Assembly: GCA_016466735.1 (NCBI GenBank) | Contig: JAAOED010000005.1 | Location: forward strand, 55,966 to 119,965 | Length of the DNA: 64,000 nucleotides | Direction: 5' to 3' | DNA from: Weissella confusa | GTDB taxonomy: Bacteria; Bacillota; Bacilli; Lactobacillales; Lactobacillaceae | In this document: positions 41,641 to 50,782 of the stretch, piece after piece | Layout: every line of letters starts with the position of its first letter | Position numbering within the stretch: the stretch's first letter is position 1 | Notes under the pieces: model-generated | Seen by the model: only the letters and a program-made list of their open reading frames with translations | What the model was told of the DNA's origin: nothing | Database searches by the model: none | Made by a program: the position numbers and the translations under genes

Positions 41641-42697
41641 GAGCGGCCTCCTCTTGCTTCGTCAAATAAATCTCATACAAACGGAATAGGAAGAATTCTA
41701 GTGGATCGTCAGATGTACGAACCATGCTAAACTCCCAATCGTTAATTGGTCCGGTTAGGTTTTGCTCAAAGTGAGCAACCACATCCGGCGTCAAATAGTT
41801 CTTATACGGAAAATCATTCATCGGTAGCCAAATCGCCGCAGTCAACAAGTGTTCGCGAATCGTCCCAATCTTCAAACGACGGCTCTGGACCATCTCATCC
41901 ATTGGGCGACCGGCAATCACGCCGTTATATGACGCTTGCACGCTATTTGGTAGCAATGGGCGGTGGGCAACCAAATCCCATAACAACTTCAATGGCGTGT
42001 TGGCACCGCGTTGCAATTCTTCTGACCAGATTGCGTATTGATCAATCTGCCAGAAATAAAAGTCATCTTCCGTCCACGTTGCTGGGAAACCCAACTGTTC
42101 AAAGTTTAAACCTGGTGTTTCGTGACCGACCCACGTTGCTACCAAGCGGTCTGCGTCTTCTTGTGGTCGACGTTGCAAGAATCGTTGAATCGTCAATGCC
42201 CACGTTGCAACCAAACGTGGTGAATTCATGTTGCCATACCACGCCTTAACCGTCAGCATCGTACGTGGATCAATCTGCAAAGGATAATATTTCTTATTGC
42301 TGTACGCCACTTCTGACACCACTTGATTTGCCAACCAGAAGGCTTGCATAAAGGTCAATACATCAACCTTCAATAACGTACCCAAATGCTCTGGCATGTA
42401 GTGGTTTGCAGCGTACTCAGCTTGTGCTTCTTGACCGGCTGGCGTCAAAAGAAGTTGACCTTCTCCAGCCTCAGCCAGCAATCCTGCTTGTTGCAATGCG
42501 GCAATGCGGGCATCAAATGTGTCCTTATCTAGGCGAGGCATCAAACCTGAAATTTGCAACAATCCGTAGCGCAAACCCCAATATTCCGTTGACACTGTTA
42601 CCTGACGCTTCAATAAACCAAAAATCACCCTGTGACGACGAGGTTCAGACGCCGAAAACAGGGTGATCAAGAAATCATTTGTCAACTGCTTGACCAC
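41633..42697 (-). CDS. ypbB: YpbB-like helicase-associated protein
   Basis: 354 residues, mainly helical, opening MVKQLTNDFLITLFSASEPRRHRVI, with a C-terminal HTH-like part (KIGTIREHLLTAAI). It matches the YpbB family always encoded upstream of recQ. Its role is unclear; it may guide or regulate the helicase. Confidence 0.8.
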   Translation of the reverse strand: MVKQLTNDFLITLFSASEPRRHRVIFGLLKRQVTVSTEYWGLRYGLLQISGLMPRLDKDTFDARIAALQQAGLLAEAGEGQLLLTPAGQEAQAEYAANHYMPEHLGTLLKVDVLTFMQAFWLANQVVSEVAYSNKKYYPLQIDPRTMLTVKAWYGNMNSPRLVATWALTIQRFLQRRPQEDADRLVATWVGHETPGLNFEQLGFPATWTEDDFYFWQIDQYAIWSEELQRGANTPLKLLWDLVAHRPLLPNSVQASYNGVIAGRPMDEMVQSRRLKIGTIREHLLTAAIWLPMNDFPYKNYLTPDVVAHFEQNLTGPINDWEFSMVRTSDDPLEFFLFRLYEIYLTKQEEAARG

Positions 42698-42761
42698 CTC
42701 TCATGTATTTCTTCCAAGTGTAATGAAGAAACCAAAACGGTGCAAGCAGAATAGGACTTAT

Positions 42762-43340
42762 TTAGTTAAGTTGTGAGCGGGTCGTGTTAATAATTTGACG
42801 CAATCCCAAATATACCAAGCCTGAAACAGCTGTCAAAATAGCGCCTTCAATCAGATTGAACGGAATAACCATCCACAATAGGTATGTCCCGAGGCCAATT
42901 GTCTTTGCAATATCGAAATTAGCAAACATCGCATACAGTGGCACCGCATAAACGTAGTTCAAAATCACCATCGCCAACGTCAATCCAAGCGTTCCCAACA
43001 CGGCACCAACAACGTAGCGCTTCGCTGAGATATCTTGGCGCTTCACGATAATCATAATAACCGTTAATAACACAGCCATTGCAATAATATTCATTGGCAA
43101 GCCAATGTAGTCATTCACACCTTCATTATTCAGCAACAACTTCAATAATGAACGTAACAGCAAAATGACACAACCACTCTTCAAATCAAGCATCAACGCC
43201 CCCAACAAAACTGGCACAAATGAAAAATCAATTTTCAAAAATGATGCCCCAGGAATCAATGGAAACTGTGGAAAAATCATCAACACAAATGATATTGCAG
43301 CCAGCAAGGCAATAACGGTCAAACGACGCGTCTTATTCAT
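42762..43340 (-). CDS. ribU: Riboflavin ECF transporter S component RibU
   Basis: 192 residues from ATG at 43340 (GGTGGAGG upstream). Six helices, with the family signature FPQFPLIPGASFLKIDFSFVP at the first loop and DYIGLPMNI later. It captures riboflavin and works with the shared ECF energy module. Regulation by an FMN riboswitch just upstream makes the substrate firm. Confidence 0.95.
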   Translation of the reverse strand: MNKTRRLTVIALLAAISFVLMIFPQFPLIPGASFLKIDFSFVPVLLGALMLDLKSGCVILLLRSLLKLLLNNEGVNDYIGLPMNIIAMAVLLTVIMIIVKRQDISAKRYVVGAVLGTLGLTLAMVILNYVYAVPLYAMFANFDIAKTIGLGTYLLWMVIPFNLIEGAILTAVSGLVYLGLRQIINTTRSQLN

Positions 43341-43364
43341 AACAACAAACCTCCACCTGGTCGT

Positions 43365-43413
43365 AAAAACAGCCGGTTCCTTCATGCCAGGGCGACATAA
43401 AGAAACCGGCTGT
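43365..43413 (-). terminator. Attenuator terminator of the FMN riboswitch
   Basis: ACAGCCGGTT ... AACCGGCTGTTTTTA on the minus strand, between the aptamer and ribU. It would form when FMN is bound, stopping transcription. Confidence 0.9.
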
Positions 43414-43429
43414 GACCAGTCAATCTATT

Positions 43430-43565
43430 TTTTCTTCTGCATACCAGACTTTACTGTCGGTCACGGATTTACACCGTGTCAGCCACACCAAACCTGACGT
43501 GGGTCGCGGACTTCTACAAAACGTAGTTACCGCCGGTCGGGAATTTCACCCTGCCCTGAAGATAT
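43430..43565 (-). ncRNA. FMN riboswitch (RFN element)
   Basis: The minus strand shows the RFN conserved blocks in order: CAGGGCAGGGTGAAATTCCC, CCGGCGGTAA, GAAGTCCGCGACCC, then GGTGTAAATCCGTGACCGAC and AGTCTGGTATGCAGAAGA. It controls ribU through the attenuator that follows. Confidence 0.97.
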
Positions 43566-43605
43566 TCAATTGTAGATTTAAGGTTAGCACGCGACTAACT
43601 AATGG

Positions 43606-44124
43606 TCAACCATCCAAGTCAACCTTGTGACGCAGCTTATCGTAAGCGTGCTTCTCATTATTCAGCAAATCATAAATACGGCGAATCTGTGGCGCAAACC
43701 ACTTCAACGTCAAATCTTGGGTTCCCTGCAACGTTTGGATTTGCAAACGACCACGAATAATACCAGTGTCTGGATTAATCGTGTTCACTTGATCAAGCGT
43801 CATACGCAAAGAATCCAAATGGAATGGACGCCAATGTGCGAAATACAAAGTTCCAGAATCACCAAGAGCAAATGCATACCACTTGAAGCGACCTGTTGGT
43901 TCACCTGCATCTGTTAAACCGGCCATTTTCGTTAAGAAAGCGACGACTACTGTTTCGTCATCAGCAAGTGAATTCTCAATGTTCTTAAAATGCTTACGGC
44001 CAAGCCATCCCATTGGCTTCAATAGCCAAGGCCAGCCGGCGACTTTGTGTTCCTTTGCAAAGGCGTACATGCCAGGGCCGGTTTTCATATAATTACGGCC
44101 AGAACGTGTATCTGGTGTTGCCAT
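43606..44124 (-). CDS. Hypothetical PH-like protein
   Basis: 172 residues from ATG at 44124 (GGGGGG upstream). Basic N-terminal part, then a beta-rich domain with ETVVVAFLTKMAG...KWYAFALGDSGTLYFAHW and a final helix (QIRRIYDLLNNEKH), a layout like bacterial PH-like (bPH/YdbT type) domains. No membrane segment. Function unknown; it lies alone between ribU and a channel gene. Confidence 0.6.
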   Translation of the reverse strand: MATPDTRSGRNYMKTGPGMYAFAKEHKVAGWPWLLKPMGWLGRKHFKNIENSLADDETVVVAFLTKMAGLTDAGEPTGRFKWYAFALGDSGTLYFAHWRPFHLDSLRMTLDQVNTINPDTGIIRGRLQIQTLQGTQDLTLKWFAPQIRRIYDLLNNEKHAYDKLRHKVDLDG

Positions 44125-44143
44125 CTTGCATCCCCCCATTCAA

Positions 44144-44166
44144 ATTTCATCACAATCATTGTGAAA
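44144..44166. promoter_or_regulatory. Palindrome upstream of the PH-like gene
   Basis: TCACAATcATTGTGA, a near-perfect inverted repeat about 20-40 bases before the start at 44124; operator-like, regulator unknown. Confidence 0.4.
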
Positions 44167-44237
44167 CGTTTCTGTGAAAGGCACATTACCTCTCCACAGT
44201 TCTTCATCTTACTGTAATTGTAACAAAAGTCGAGCGG

Positions 44238-44825
44238 TTACATGTCCTGAATAGCTCGAACGTGGATGACATTACGTAAAAATAGCCAACCGCCCGAAAT
44301 AACAAAGACCATACCACCGGTAATTGGTGACCAGACAAAGGCCAAGCACGTTCCAATCAGCCCAATGCCGATTAACCAAAGGCGACTACGATTGACGCGC
44401 CACATTCTTTTTTGTTGTGCTGGATTGTCCAGATGCTTCGCGATGACATGACTCAAGTTGTACAAAGCAATCACGGACATGACATACACAATCCCGTAAG
44501 TCACACTCGGTGCTACCCGGGTTGGGAACTCACCAAACCAAGCCGTTGTAATCGGCACCAAAGACATTGGCAAAAACGTCAATGCATTGGTCCACAAGAC
44601 GCCGCTATCCACTTTTTCGATATTACTAATAATCAAGTGGTGGCTAACCCAAAAACTAGCTGTAATAATAAAACTTACCAAGTAAGCCAAAAATGTACTT
44701 AACCACGCAGCATTGCCAATTCCCGCCCAAGTACCGATTGACGGAATTTTCAAATCCAACACCATAATCGTGATGATGATTGCAAAAATCCCATCACTAA
44801 ACGCTTCTAATCGACTTTTACTCAT
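44238..44825 (-). CDS. TMEM175-family potassium channel-like protein
   Basis: 195 residues from ATG at 44825 (AAGGGGAAGG upstream). MSKSRLEAFSDGIFAIIITIMVLDLKIP contains the FSDGxFAI signature of bacterial TMEM175 (DUF1211) channels, followed by five more helices. The bacterial form works as a tetramer that conducts K+ with low selectivity. Confidence 0.88.
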   Translation of the reverse strand: MSKSRLEAFSDGIFAIIITIMVLDLKIPSIGTWAGIGNAAWLSTFLAYLVSFIITASFWVSHHLIISNIEKVDSGVLWTNALTFLPMSLVPITTAWFGEFPTRVAPSVTYGIVYVMSVIALYNLSHVIAKHLDNPAQQKRMWRVNRSRLWLIGIGLIGTCLAFVWSPITGGMVFVISGGWLFLRNVIHVRAIQDM

Positions 44826-44842
44826 AACCTTCCCCTTTATCC

Positions 44843-44881
44843 GCAAAAAAGAGGCCTCCAGGAAGCCCCAGACGCCTCTAT
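44843..44881 (-). terminator. Terminator of the xerD-rluB gene run
   Basis: AGAGGC ... GCCTCTTTTTTG stem on the minus strand right after rluB. Confidence 0.85.
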
Positions 44882-44887
44882 TATAGC

Positions 44888-45655
44888 TTACCAGCGTCCT
44901 GCTGACTTGCGGTATTGCTTTCCAGCCTTCAACGCTTGTACTTCTTCATAACGCAAAGGACGGTACTCACCTGGTGTTAGGCCAGTCAAATCAAGCATGC
45001 CGTAACGCTCACGAGTCAACTTCAACACTTCGTGACCAACCGCCTTCATCATTTCCTTAACTTGGTGGTACTTACCCTCGTGAATCGTCAACTTCACAAT
45101 TGCCGTGTGGTTCTTTGTGTTCGTTGATTGGATTTCAGCACGGGCAGGCGCAGCGTTAAACGTCGTGTAACGACCGTTTTGCTTTGTCTTAACTGTGACA
45201 CCGTGACGAAGCTTCTCTAGTTCTTCGTTCGTTGGAATCCCCTTCACCTTAGCAACATAAACCTTGTCGATACGGTAACGTGGGTGCATCAACTTGTTGG
45301 CCAATTCACCATCGTTCGTCAACAACAAAACACCGGTTGTATCGTAGTCCAAACGACCAACTGGGTAGACACGCTCAGGTTCATCGACAATGTCCATAAC
45401 CGTTGCACGGCCCTTATCGTCACTGTTTGTTGTCACAACGCCACGGGGCTTGTTCAACAAGAAGTAAACCAACTTTTCACGTGAGTCAATTGGTTCACCA
45501 CTCACTTCAATCTTATCTGATGGCTCAACCTTAGTTCCCAATTCATGAATTGTCTTACCGTTGACTGTTACTTTACCATCCAAAATCAATTGTTCTGATG
45601 CACGACGTGATGCAACTCCCGCTTGAGCCATCACTTTTTGCAATCGTTCTGCCAT
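44888..45655 (-). CDS. rluB: 23S rRNA pseudouridine synthase RluB
   Basis: 255 residues from ATG at 45655 (GAAAGAGAAG upstream). N-terminal S4 RNA-binding domain (RLQKVMAQAGVASRRASEQLI), catalytic block GRLDYDTTGVLLLTNDGE with the nucleophilic Asp, and the RluB/E/F core. It modifies 23S rRNA helix 89-92 region. It is last in the xerD-ribT-scpA-scpB-rluB run typical of Lactobacillales. Confidence 0.93.
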   Translation of the reverse strand: MAERLQKVMAQAGVASRRASEQLILDGKVTVNGKTIHELGTKVEPSDKIEVSGEPIDSREKLVYFLLNKPRGVVTTNSDDKGRATVMDIVDEPERVYPVGRLDYDTTGVLLLTNDGELANKLMHPRYRIDKVYVAKVKGIPTNEELEKLRHGVTVKTKQNGRYTTFNAAPARAEIQSTNTKNHTAIVKLTIHEGKYHQVKEMMKAVGHEVLKLTRERYGMLDLTGLTPGEYRPLRYEEVQALKAGKQYRKSAGRW

Positions 45656-45656
45656 G

Positions 45657-46292
45657 TTATTCTTCTCTTTCTGCTGTTTCAGCAAGCTCTGGTAGGGCCA
45701 CATCAAATGCAGATCCACCTTCTTCTCCTGGCATCAAAGGCAATGCCACATCCTTTTGGGCACGCAAGGCATCCAAAGCCTCGGCTGTTACTAACGGTGG
45801 CAACTCTTGCAAATCACTCAAACCAAAGTAGTTCAAGAAGTAAGCGGTTGTCCCATATAGGATTGGGCGACCTGGTTCATTAGAACGGCCGCGTCCTTCT
45901 ACCAAATTACGTAGTGCCAATTTTTGAATCGTTGCTTGTGATTGCACGCCACGAATTTCGTCAATCTCAACTCGTGTGATTGGTTGCTTATATGCAATAA
46001 TCGCCAACACTTCCAGTGACGCCTGTGACAAAGCTGTCGTCAGTGGCGCCGTAAAGTAACGGTGAATTGTCTCAGCAAGTTCCGACTTAGTGACCAATTG
46101 ATACTGGTCGTCAGTCTTCAAAACGTCGAGCGCACTATTCTCATCGCTCTCATATTTGGCGGCAAGATCTTCTAACAAGCCAATGACGGCAGGCTTCGCG
46201 AAACCAGTCGCATCGGCCATTTCTGCAACCGTGATGCCTTCATCACCAGCCACAAAAAGCAAACCTTCAATTTGTTGTAAGCTAGTCTTCAT
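45657..46292 (-). CDS. scpB: Segregation and condensation protein B
   Basis: 211 residues from ATG at 46292, overlapping the scpA end. Two winged-helix domains: [20 protein letters not shown] at the start and [30 protein letters not shown] in the centre, the family signature. With ScpA it binds SMC to form the condensin complex. Acidic tail. Confidence 0.95.
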   Translation of the reverse strand: MKTSLQQIEGLLFVAGDEGITVAEMADATGFAKPAVIGLLEDLAAKYESDENSALDVLKTDDQYQLVTKSELAETIHRYFTAPLTTALSQASLEVLAIIAYKQPITRVEIDEIRGVQSQATIQKLALRNLVEGRGRSNEPGRPILYGTTAYFLNYFGLSDLQELPPLVTAEALDALRAQKDVALPLMPGEEGGSAFDVALPELAETAEREE

Positions 46293-47076
46293 CGTCAAAA
46301 TCGACTCCCTCATCTGCAGTTTCATCATATGGCACAACACCTAAGGTCAGGTAAATGGCACCATATTCATCTTCTTGGGCAACACGCAAATGTTGGTGAC
46401 GCACCAACTCTAGCATAGCTAGGAAGGTTGTGACCATCTTATCGCGACTATCATGTTCCCCAAAAAAGGTTTCAAATTCAATCGTTTCACCCGGTGTCAT
46501 CCGTGCCACAATTGTTTTCATTTGGGCACTAATTGACCACGTTTCACCGCGCATTGTGCGTGGACGAACTTGTTTCTTCGTACGGTTAGCGACCATTTGG
46601 TTAAAAGCCAGTTGCAAATCAAACAACCCTAAGCCTTCTGGCAATGGCGCCACGTCAATATCGTCTGGAATCGCCATCGGTGCACGTGAGAACTGCAATT
46701 GACGCCCTTCTTCACGTTCGCGCAGGTCGTCAGCTGCTTGTTGATAACGTTGATACTCCAACAGTTGGGCCATCAAGGCCTCACGTGGATCTTCTTCATA
46801 CACAAATTCGGCTAATTCTTCATCATATGTCAATTCTTCGTTTTTCGGAATTAAATATGACGCCTTGATTGACATCAAAGTAGCCGCCATTACCAAGAAT
46901 TCGCCAGCGATATCCAAGTTCCGTTCTTCCGCTTGATGCAAAAACGCCAAGTACTGAGCCGTAATCTCAACAATTGGAATATCCATAATATCCATTTCAT
47001 TAACTTTGATAAGGCGCAGGAGCAAGTCCAGCGGCCCTTCGAAGTCATTCAAGCGATACGTTAAATCTTCAGCCAT
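46282..47076 (-). CDS. scpA: Segregation and condensation protein A
   Basis: 264 residues. [22 protein letters not shown] is the N-terminal kleisin signature; helical middle and a C-terminal winged-helix region ([22 protein letters not shown]). Kleisin of the SMC-ScpAB complex. Overlaps ribT by eight bases. Confidence 0.95.
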   Translation of the reverse strand: MAEDLTYRLNDFEGPLDLLLRLIKVNEMDIMDIPIVEITAQYLAFLHQAEERNLDIAGEFLVMAATLMSIKASYLIPKNEELTYDEELAEFVYEEDPREALMAQLLEYQRYQQAADDLREREEGRQLQFSRAPMAIPDDIDVAPLPEGLGLFDLQLAFNQMVANRTKKQVRPRTMRGETWSISAQMKTIVARMTPGETIEFETFFGEHDSRDKMVTTFLAMLELVRHQHLRVAQEDEYGAIYLTLGVVPYDETADEGVDFDDED

Positions 47077-47440
47077 GCAAATACTTCCGCCATTCCGTCA
47101 AGATTGGTTGCGTGCTAATCGTGCCAACAATCGTTTTATCTGGGTATCGTAGCTTCATCGCTTCATATATTTCTGAACCAACAGCGATACGTGATGTACC
47201 TGGCACTTCCGGTCCAAACACTACCAAGCGCAATACAATCGAATCAAACACTGCTTCTACACCCAATACAGCAACATAGTGTTGCGTTTCTGGTGACTGC
47301 CAAAGCAAAATTTCACGTGCATCACTGGCTTGATACCATTCGATTTCGCGTTGCACAGAAGCCACATCATGCAAACGTGGCAAATAAGACAAAAGTCCCA
47401 TCGCAATTTTCGGTTGATCTTTACGAACCACAACTAACAT
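47069..47440 (-). CDS. ribT: RibT-like acetyltransferase-family protein
   Basis: 123 residues, alpha/beta, GNAT-like (VVVRKDQPKIAMGLLSYLP ... HYVAVLGVEAVFDSIVLRLVVFGPE). Position between xerD and scpA identifies it with the protein called RibT in lactobacilli and Bacillus. Substrate unknown. Confidence 0.75.
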   Translation of the reverse strand: MLVVVRKDQPKIAMGLLSYLPRLHDVASVQREIEWYQASDAREILLWQSPETQHYVAVLGVEAVFDSIVLRLVVFGPEVPGTSRIAVGSEIYEAMKLRYPDKTIVGTISTQPILTEWRKYLHG

Positions 47441-47459
47441 GTACGGCCTCCTTTCTTAG

Positions 47460-48338
47460 TTAAGCACGCGGATGACTTTTGCCATAAACTTCAGTCAAAC
47501 GCTTATTCGAAATGTGTGTGTATATCTGAGTCGTTGAAATGTCGGCGTGACCGAGTAATTCTTGCACAATACGTAAATCCGCGCCATTTTCCAAAATGTG
47601 CGTCGCAAACGAATGACGCAACGTGTGTGGCGAGACATCTTTGGTAATGCCCGCTGCCTTGACCCAACCCTTTATCAACTTCCAGACACCTTGGCGTGTC
47701 AATTGATGTCCGTGATCATTTAGGAAAATCACCTGTTCATCCTGTTGTTTGCCAAGGAATGGTCGTCCATCCGTTAAATATCGTTGCAACCAGTGCGATG
47801 CAACATCCCCAATCGGAATGATGCGTTCTTTGTCACCTTTTCCAAGTGTCTGAATCAAACCAAGCTCCAAGTGCAAATTATCCAGACGCAAATTAACCAA
47901 CTCGCTCACACGCAAGCCCGTCGCATACATCACTTCGAGCATTGTGCGATTGCGCAAACCCAACGGCGTGTTGGGGTCAGGCACAGCCAGTAGCGCTTCG
48001 ACTTCAGTCAGCGTTAAAACAGCTGGCAGATGTTGCGCTTTTTTAGGCGGATCGACTTGTGTCATTGGATCGATAGCCACCCAGTTATTGCTGGTCGCAA
48101 ATTGGAAAAACTTTCGCAACGTGGACACCATGTGAATGACCGTGTTACGTGACTTGCCGTTTTTCTCTAACTCACCGAGAAAGGCCATAATCGTGAAACG
48201 GTCGATATTCGCCAACGGCATCGACTTTTCTTTTTCAATTAAATACGTAAAGAAATGACGCAGGTCTTGCTGATAGGATGCCCGCGTATTGGCTGACAAT
48301 CCCCGCTCCACCGTCAGATAGTGCAGGTAGTCAACCAT
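47460..48338 (-). CDS. xerD: Site-specific tyrosine recombinase XerD
   Basis: About 292 residues from ATG at 48338 (MVDYLHYLTVERGLSANTRAS, the usual opening); an ATG eleven codons upstream is possible. Catalytic residues in order: Arg in GLRVSELV, Lys in GKGDKERIIP, H-x-x-R (HTLRHSFATH), GH (LLGHADIST) and Tyr in TQIYTHIS. It resolves chromosome dimers at dif with XerC or XerS-like partner. Confidence 0.93.
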   Translation of the reverse strand: MVDYLHYLTVERGLSANTRASYQQDLRHFFTYLIEKEKSMPLANIDRFTIMAFLGELEKNGKSRNTVIHMVSTLRKFFQFATSNNWVAIDPMTQVDPPKKAQHLPAVLTLTEVEALLAVPDPNTPLGLRNRTMLEVMYATGLRVSELVNLRLDNLHLELGLIQTLGKGDKERIIPIGDVASHWLQRYLTDGRPFLGKQQDEQVIFLNDHGHQLTRQGVWKLIKGWVKAAGITKDVSPHTLRHSFATHILENGADLRIVQELLGHADISTTQIYTHISNKRLTEVYGKSHPRA

Positions 48339-48372
48339 ATTATCTTCATATGGACCTACCTGATGTAACATC

Positions 48373-49248
48373 TTATTCGCCGTCGCTTTCTTCTACCAAG
48401 AACAACCCGTTCTCATTTTGCGTAATCTTACGTTGCTTGTACAAGTTTCCGACTGCACGCTTGAATTGTGACTTTGACATACCAAAGTACTTCTTAATTT
48501 GCTTTGGATCTGACTTATCAGTAAATGGCAAGCTGTGCGTTGATGAACGTTGCAACAATGCCAACAACATCGCTGCATCATCTGAAATTGCCTCGTGAGC
48601 ACGTGGACGCAATGACAAGTTCAGCACACCATCTTCGCGCACACCGATAACACGTGCATCAACTTCTTCACCAAGACGTGGTTCGCGTTGACGCTCATCC
48701 GGGTGAATGAAGCCGAAGTTGTAATCTGGTGTGATAACCAACGTTCCAACCATCTTCAAACGGTAAACCGTTGCCTTCACCTGCTTGTTCTTCATATCAG
48801 GCTTAGCTGGGATACGCACAGCTTGTAGAATGTCAGCTGAGGCCAATTCACCCCACAAACGGTCCTTCTTATCAATGCGCAACGTAATCATCAACTTGTC
48901 ACCGCGTTGTGGCCACAATTCCTTAATTGTTGGCAACTCATCAAGTGACACAACCACATCCTTGTTTGGCAAACCGATATTCACGAAAACACCAAGGTCA
49001 CGACGAATATCCGTTACTTCACCCCATGCATAGTGGCCAAGACGAACGTCAGGAATATTCTTCGTAATTTGCAAGTTGTGCTTTTCGTTCTCGTATGCAA
49101 ATCCAGTTACAACGCCACCAATCTTCAATGGCTTTTGCAATTCACTCTTGTCGATTTCGTATGTCAAACCGTCAATTTGTGCGTAGTAATACTTGTCGTT
49201 CTCATCCGTCACCTTGGCTGAGATGATTTCTCCAATTTTGTGTGTCAT
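48373..49248 (-). CDS. cvfB: CvfB-family S1 RNA-binding protein
   Basis: 291 residues with three S1-like domains and a C-terminal winged helix (GMSKSQFKRAVGNLYKQRKI). Matches CvfB/YitL, an RNA-binding regulator of virulence factor and stress genes in Firmicutes. GGAGAAAATAAT precedes the ATG. Confidence 0.88.
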   Translation of the reverse strand: MTHKIGEIISAKVTDENDKYYYAQIDGLTYEIDKSELQKPLKIGGVVTGFAYENEKHNLQITKNIPDVRLGHYAWGEVTDIRRDLGVFVNIGLPNKDVVVSLDELPTIKELWPQRGDKLMITLRIDKKDRLWGELASADILQAVRIPAKPDMKNKQVKATVYRLKMVGTLVITPDYNFGFIHPDERQREPRLGEEVDARVIGVREDGVLNLSLRPRAHEAISDDAAMLLALLQRSSTHSLPFTDKSDPKQIKKYFGMSKSQFKRAVGNLYKQRKITQNENGLFLVEESDGE

Positions 49249-49419
49249 ATTATTTTCTCCATATATCTCTTTGCATCAGCTGCATCAACCTAAGGTAGTC
49301 CGATGCCACAGCGCTGGCAAAGCCGTTGTTCAACTGACATGCCGTCAGTAAACCCATTTTCTGTCTACTCTAGTTTACCAGAAGTTAGGCGTTATATGTA
49401 AACTAATTCGAATTCATTT

Positions 49420-49448
49420 CTGACATTTTCCCAGAGTTTTGATAGAAT
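49420..49448 (+). promoter_or_regulatory. Promoter of the 49488 gene
   Basis: CTGACA (49420-49425), 17-base spacer, TAGAAT (49443-49448), about 40 bases ahead of the start codon. Confidence 0.75.
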
Positions 49449-49487
49449 AAGTAGACATCATTATTTTTTGAAAGCGAGATACATCCT

Positions 49488-50039
49488 ATGAAGGCTGTTG
49501 GTATGGAGCCACAAGTCTTGATCGACATCTTGGTCGGATCAAAGATTGGCGTGGTTTACCCATTTGGAACTGATCACCGTGGCGACTTGGTCGTTACATC
49601 ATACGCATTGAAGCAAGCTGGTTTGCCATCAAACATGGCTGGTGCTGTCGTGCAACTTGAAGACGTTGAAGAAACTGCGCCTGGTAACTTCGTTTGGAAG
49701 TTCAACCCAGACGTCAAGTTGATTCGTCCATTCCGTGTTCACGGAACGATGGAATTGTTCGACGTTGAGGATGACTTGATTCACTACGAGCCAACCAACT
49801 GGTTCAACGTTGAAAAGGAAAACGAAGGTCACGCTAAGATTGCTGACTGGATGGAAAGCTATGTTGCTGAGCACCCAGACATCGACCGTATCCCACGCGC
49901 CGACATTCCTGAAGACATTGCTGAATTGGCCATTTCTTTCGATGACTGGCGCGCAGCTTACTTCGACTTCTTGTTTAAGCCAACCAAGGCTCAAAAGCAA
50001 GAATTGCGTACGAAGCGTTACGACGTTGACCCATTGTAA
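49488..50039 (+). CDS. Conserved-looking soluble protein of unknown function, highly expressed
   Basis: 183 residues, acidic, alpha/beta (MKAVGMEPQVLIDILVGSKI...). No membrane part, no motif I recognise. GAAAGCGAGA lies before the ATG; own promoter and strong terminator make it a single-gene unit, and the only rightward gene of the right flank. It uses almost only preferred codons (TTG Leu, GAC, AAG, CCA), like rpsA, so it is probably abundant. Function unknown. Confidence 0.8.
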   Translation: MKAVGMEPQVLIDILVGSKIGVVYPFGTDHRGDLVVTSYALKQAGLPSNMAGAVVQLEDVEETAPGNFVWKFNPDVKLIRPFRVHGTMELFDVEDDLIHYEPTNWFNVEKENEGHAKIADWMESYVAEHPDIDRIPRADIPEDIAELAISFDDWRAAYFDFLFKPTKAQKQELRTKRYDVDPL

Positions 50040-50044
50040 GATAT

Positions 50045-50090
50045 AAAACAGGTCCTGAGAACTCGTTACGAGTCATCGGGTCCTGTTTTT
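50045..50090 (+). terminator. Terminator of the 49488 gene
   Basis: AAAACAGG ... CCTGTTTTT outer stem with inner ACTCG-tta-CGAGT. Confidence 0.85.
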
Positions 50091-50091
50091 G

Positions 50092-50487
50092 TTAGTTCTG
50101 TATTTTTTCTTGAATCGCTTCAGCCAATGTTTGCGAGAAGTTAAGCCCCGCCTCGCGTCCCATACGATCAATTGCGTATGGAATCGTTAACGTCTTTTTA
50201 ACAGGGCGATTGTCGCTCAACGCAATATACTCTTTGATATTTACATCGACCAGCGTTACAACTTCGTCTTCTTTTGCTTCTGGCAACGTATAGACAGATT
50301 CTGGTAACTCCTGACCATCGTGCGCAAAATCAACTGCCATTTCCCCAATGTATTCTCGCGCCATCTCAATTGCATCGGCCACTGACTCGCCTTGCGTCAT
50401 CCCATTAATCACTGGAATTTCTACAAAATAATAATCATCATCAGTCCGTGTATGCACAACAATTGGATAAACAACCGTGTCCTCCAT
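50092..50487 (-). CDS. hicB: HicB antitoxin
   Basis: 131 residues from ATG at 50487 (GGAGGTGG upstream). N-terminal partial RNase H-like HicB fold: YPIVVHTRTDDDYYFVEIP...GESVADAIEMAREYIGEM; C-terminal DNA-binding part (REAGLNFSQTLAEAIQEKI). It neutralises HicA and represses the operon. It follows hicA by about a dozen bases. Confidence 0.9.
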   Translation of the reverse strand: MEDTVVYPIVVHTRTDDDYYFVEIPVINGMTQGESVADAIEMAREYIGEMAVDFAHDGQELPESVYTLPEAKEDEVVTLVDVNIKEYIALSDNRPVKKTLTIPYAIDRMGREAGLNFSQTLAEAIQEKIQN

Positions 50488-50499
50488 TGAAACCACCTC

Positions 50500-50673
50500 C
50501 TAAATCCCGTGCTTCTTAAACAAACTAACCGCTAACACATCCTTAATTTGTGGATGTCGCGGCAACCACTCTCGTACGCCGCTTGGTGAAACCCAGACAT
50601 CATGATTTGCACCATGTCGCAATAGATGCCACCCCGCATTCAAAAAACGCCGTTCCACTTCTCGTCGTTTCAT
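50500..50673 (-). CDS. hicA: HicA toxin (mRNA interferase)
   Basis: 57 residues: MKRREVERRFLNAGWHLLRH then G-A-N-H-D-V-W, where the His of the G-x-x-H motif is the catalytic residue of HicA, and VREWLPRHPQIK towards the end (short HicA form). It cleaves mRNA during translation. The gene is intact and precedes hicB, the usual order. Confidence 0.88.
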   Translation of the reverse strand: MKRREVERRFLNAGWHLLRHGANHDVWVSPSGVREWLPRHPQIKDVLAVSLFKKHGI

Positions 50674-50782
50674 AGAAAAAGCTTACCTGTCCTTTCATTA
50701 TAACACGTAAAAAGCACGTGTAAACTCTCGTGCTAAATACGTTTCAGTAATAAAGAGACAAATAAGCCAATTTTTTCCAATT

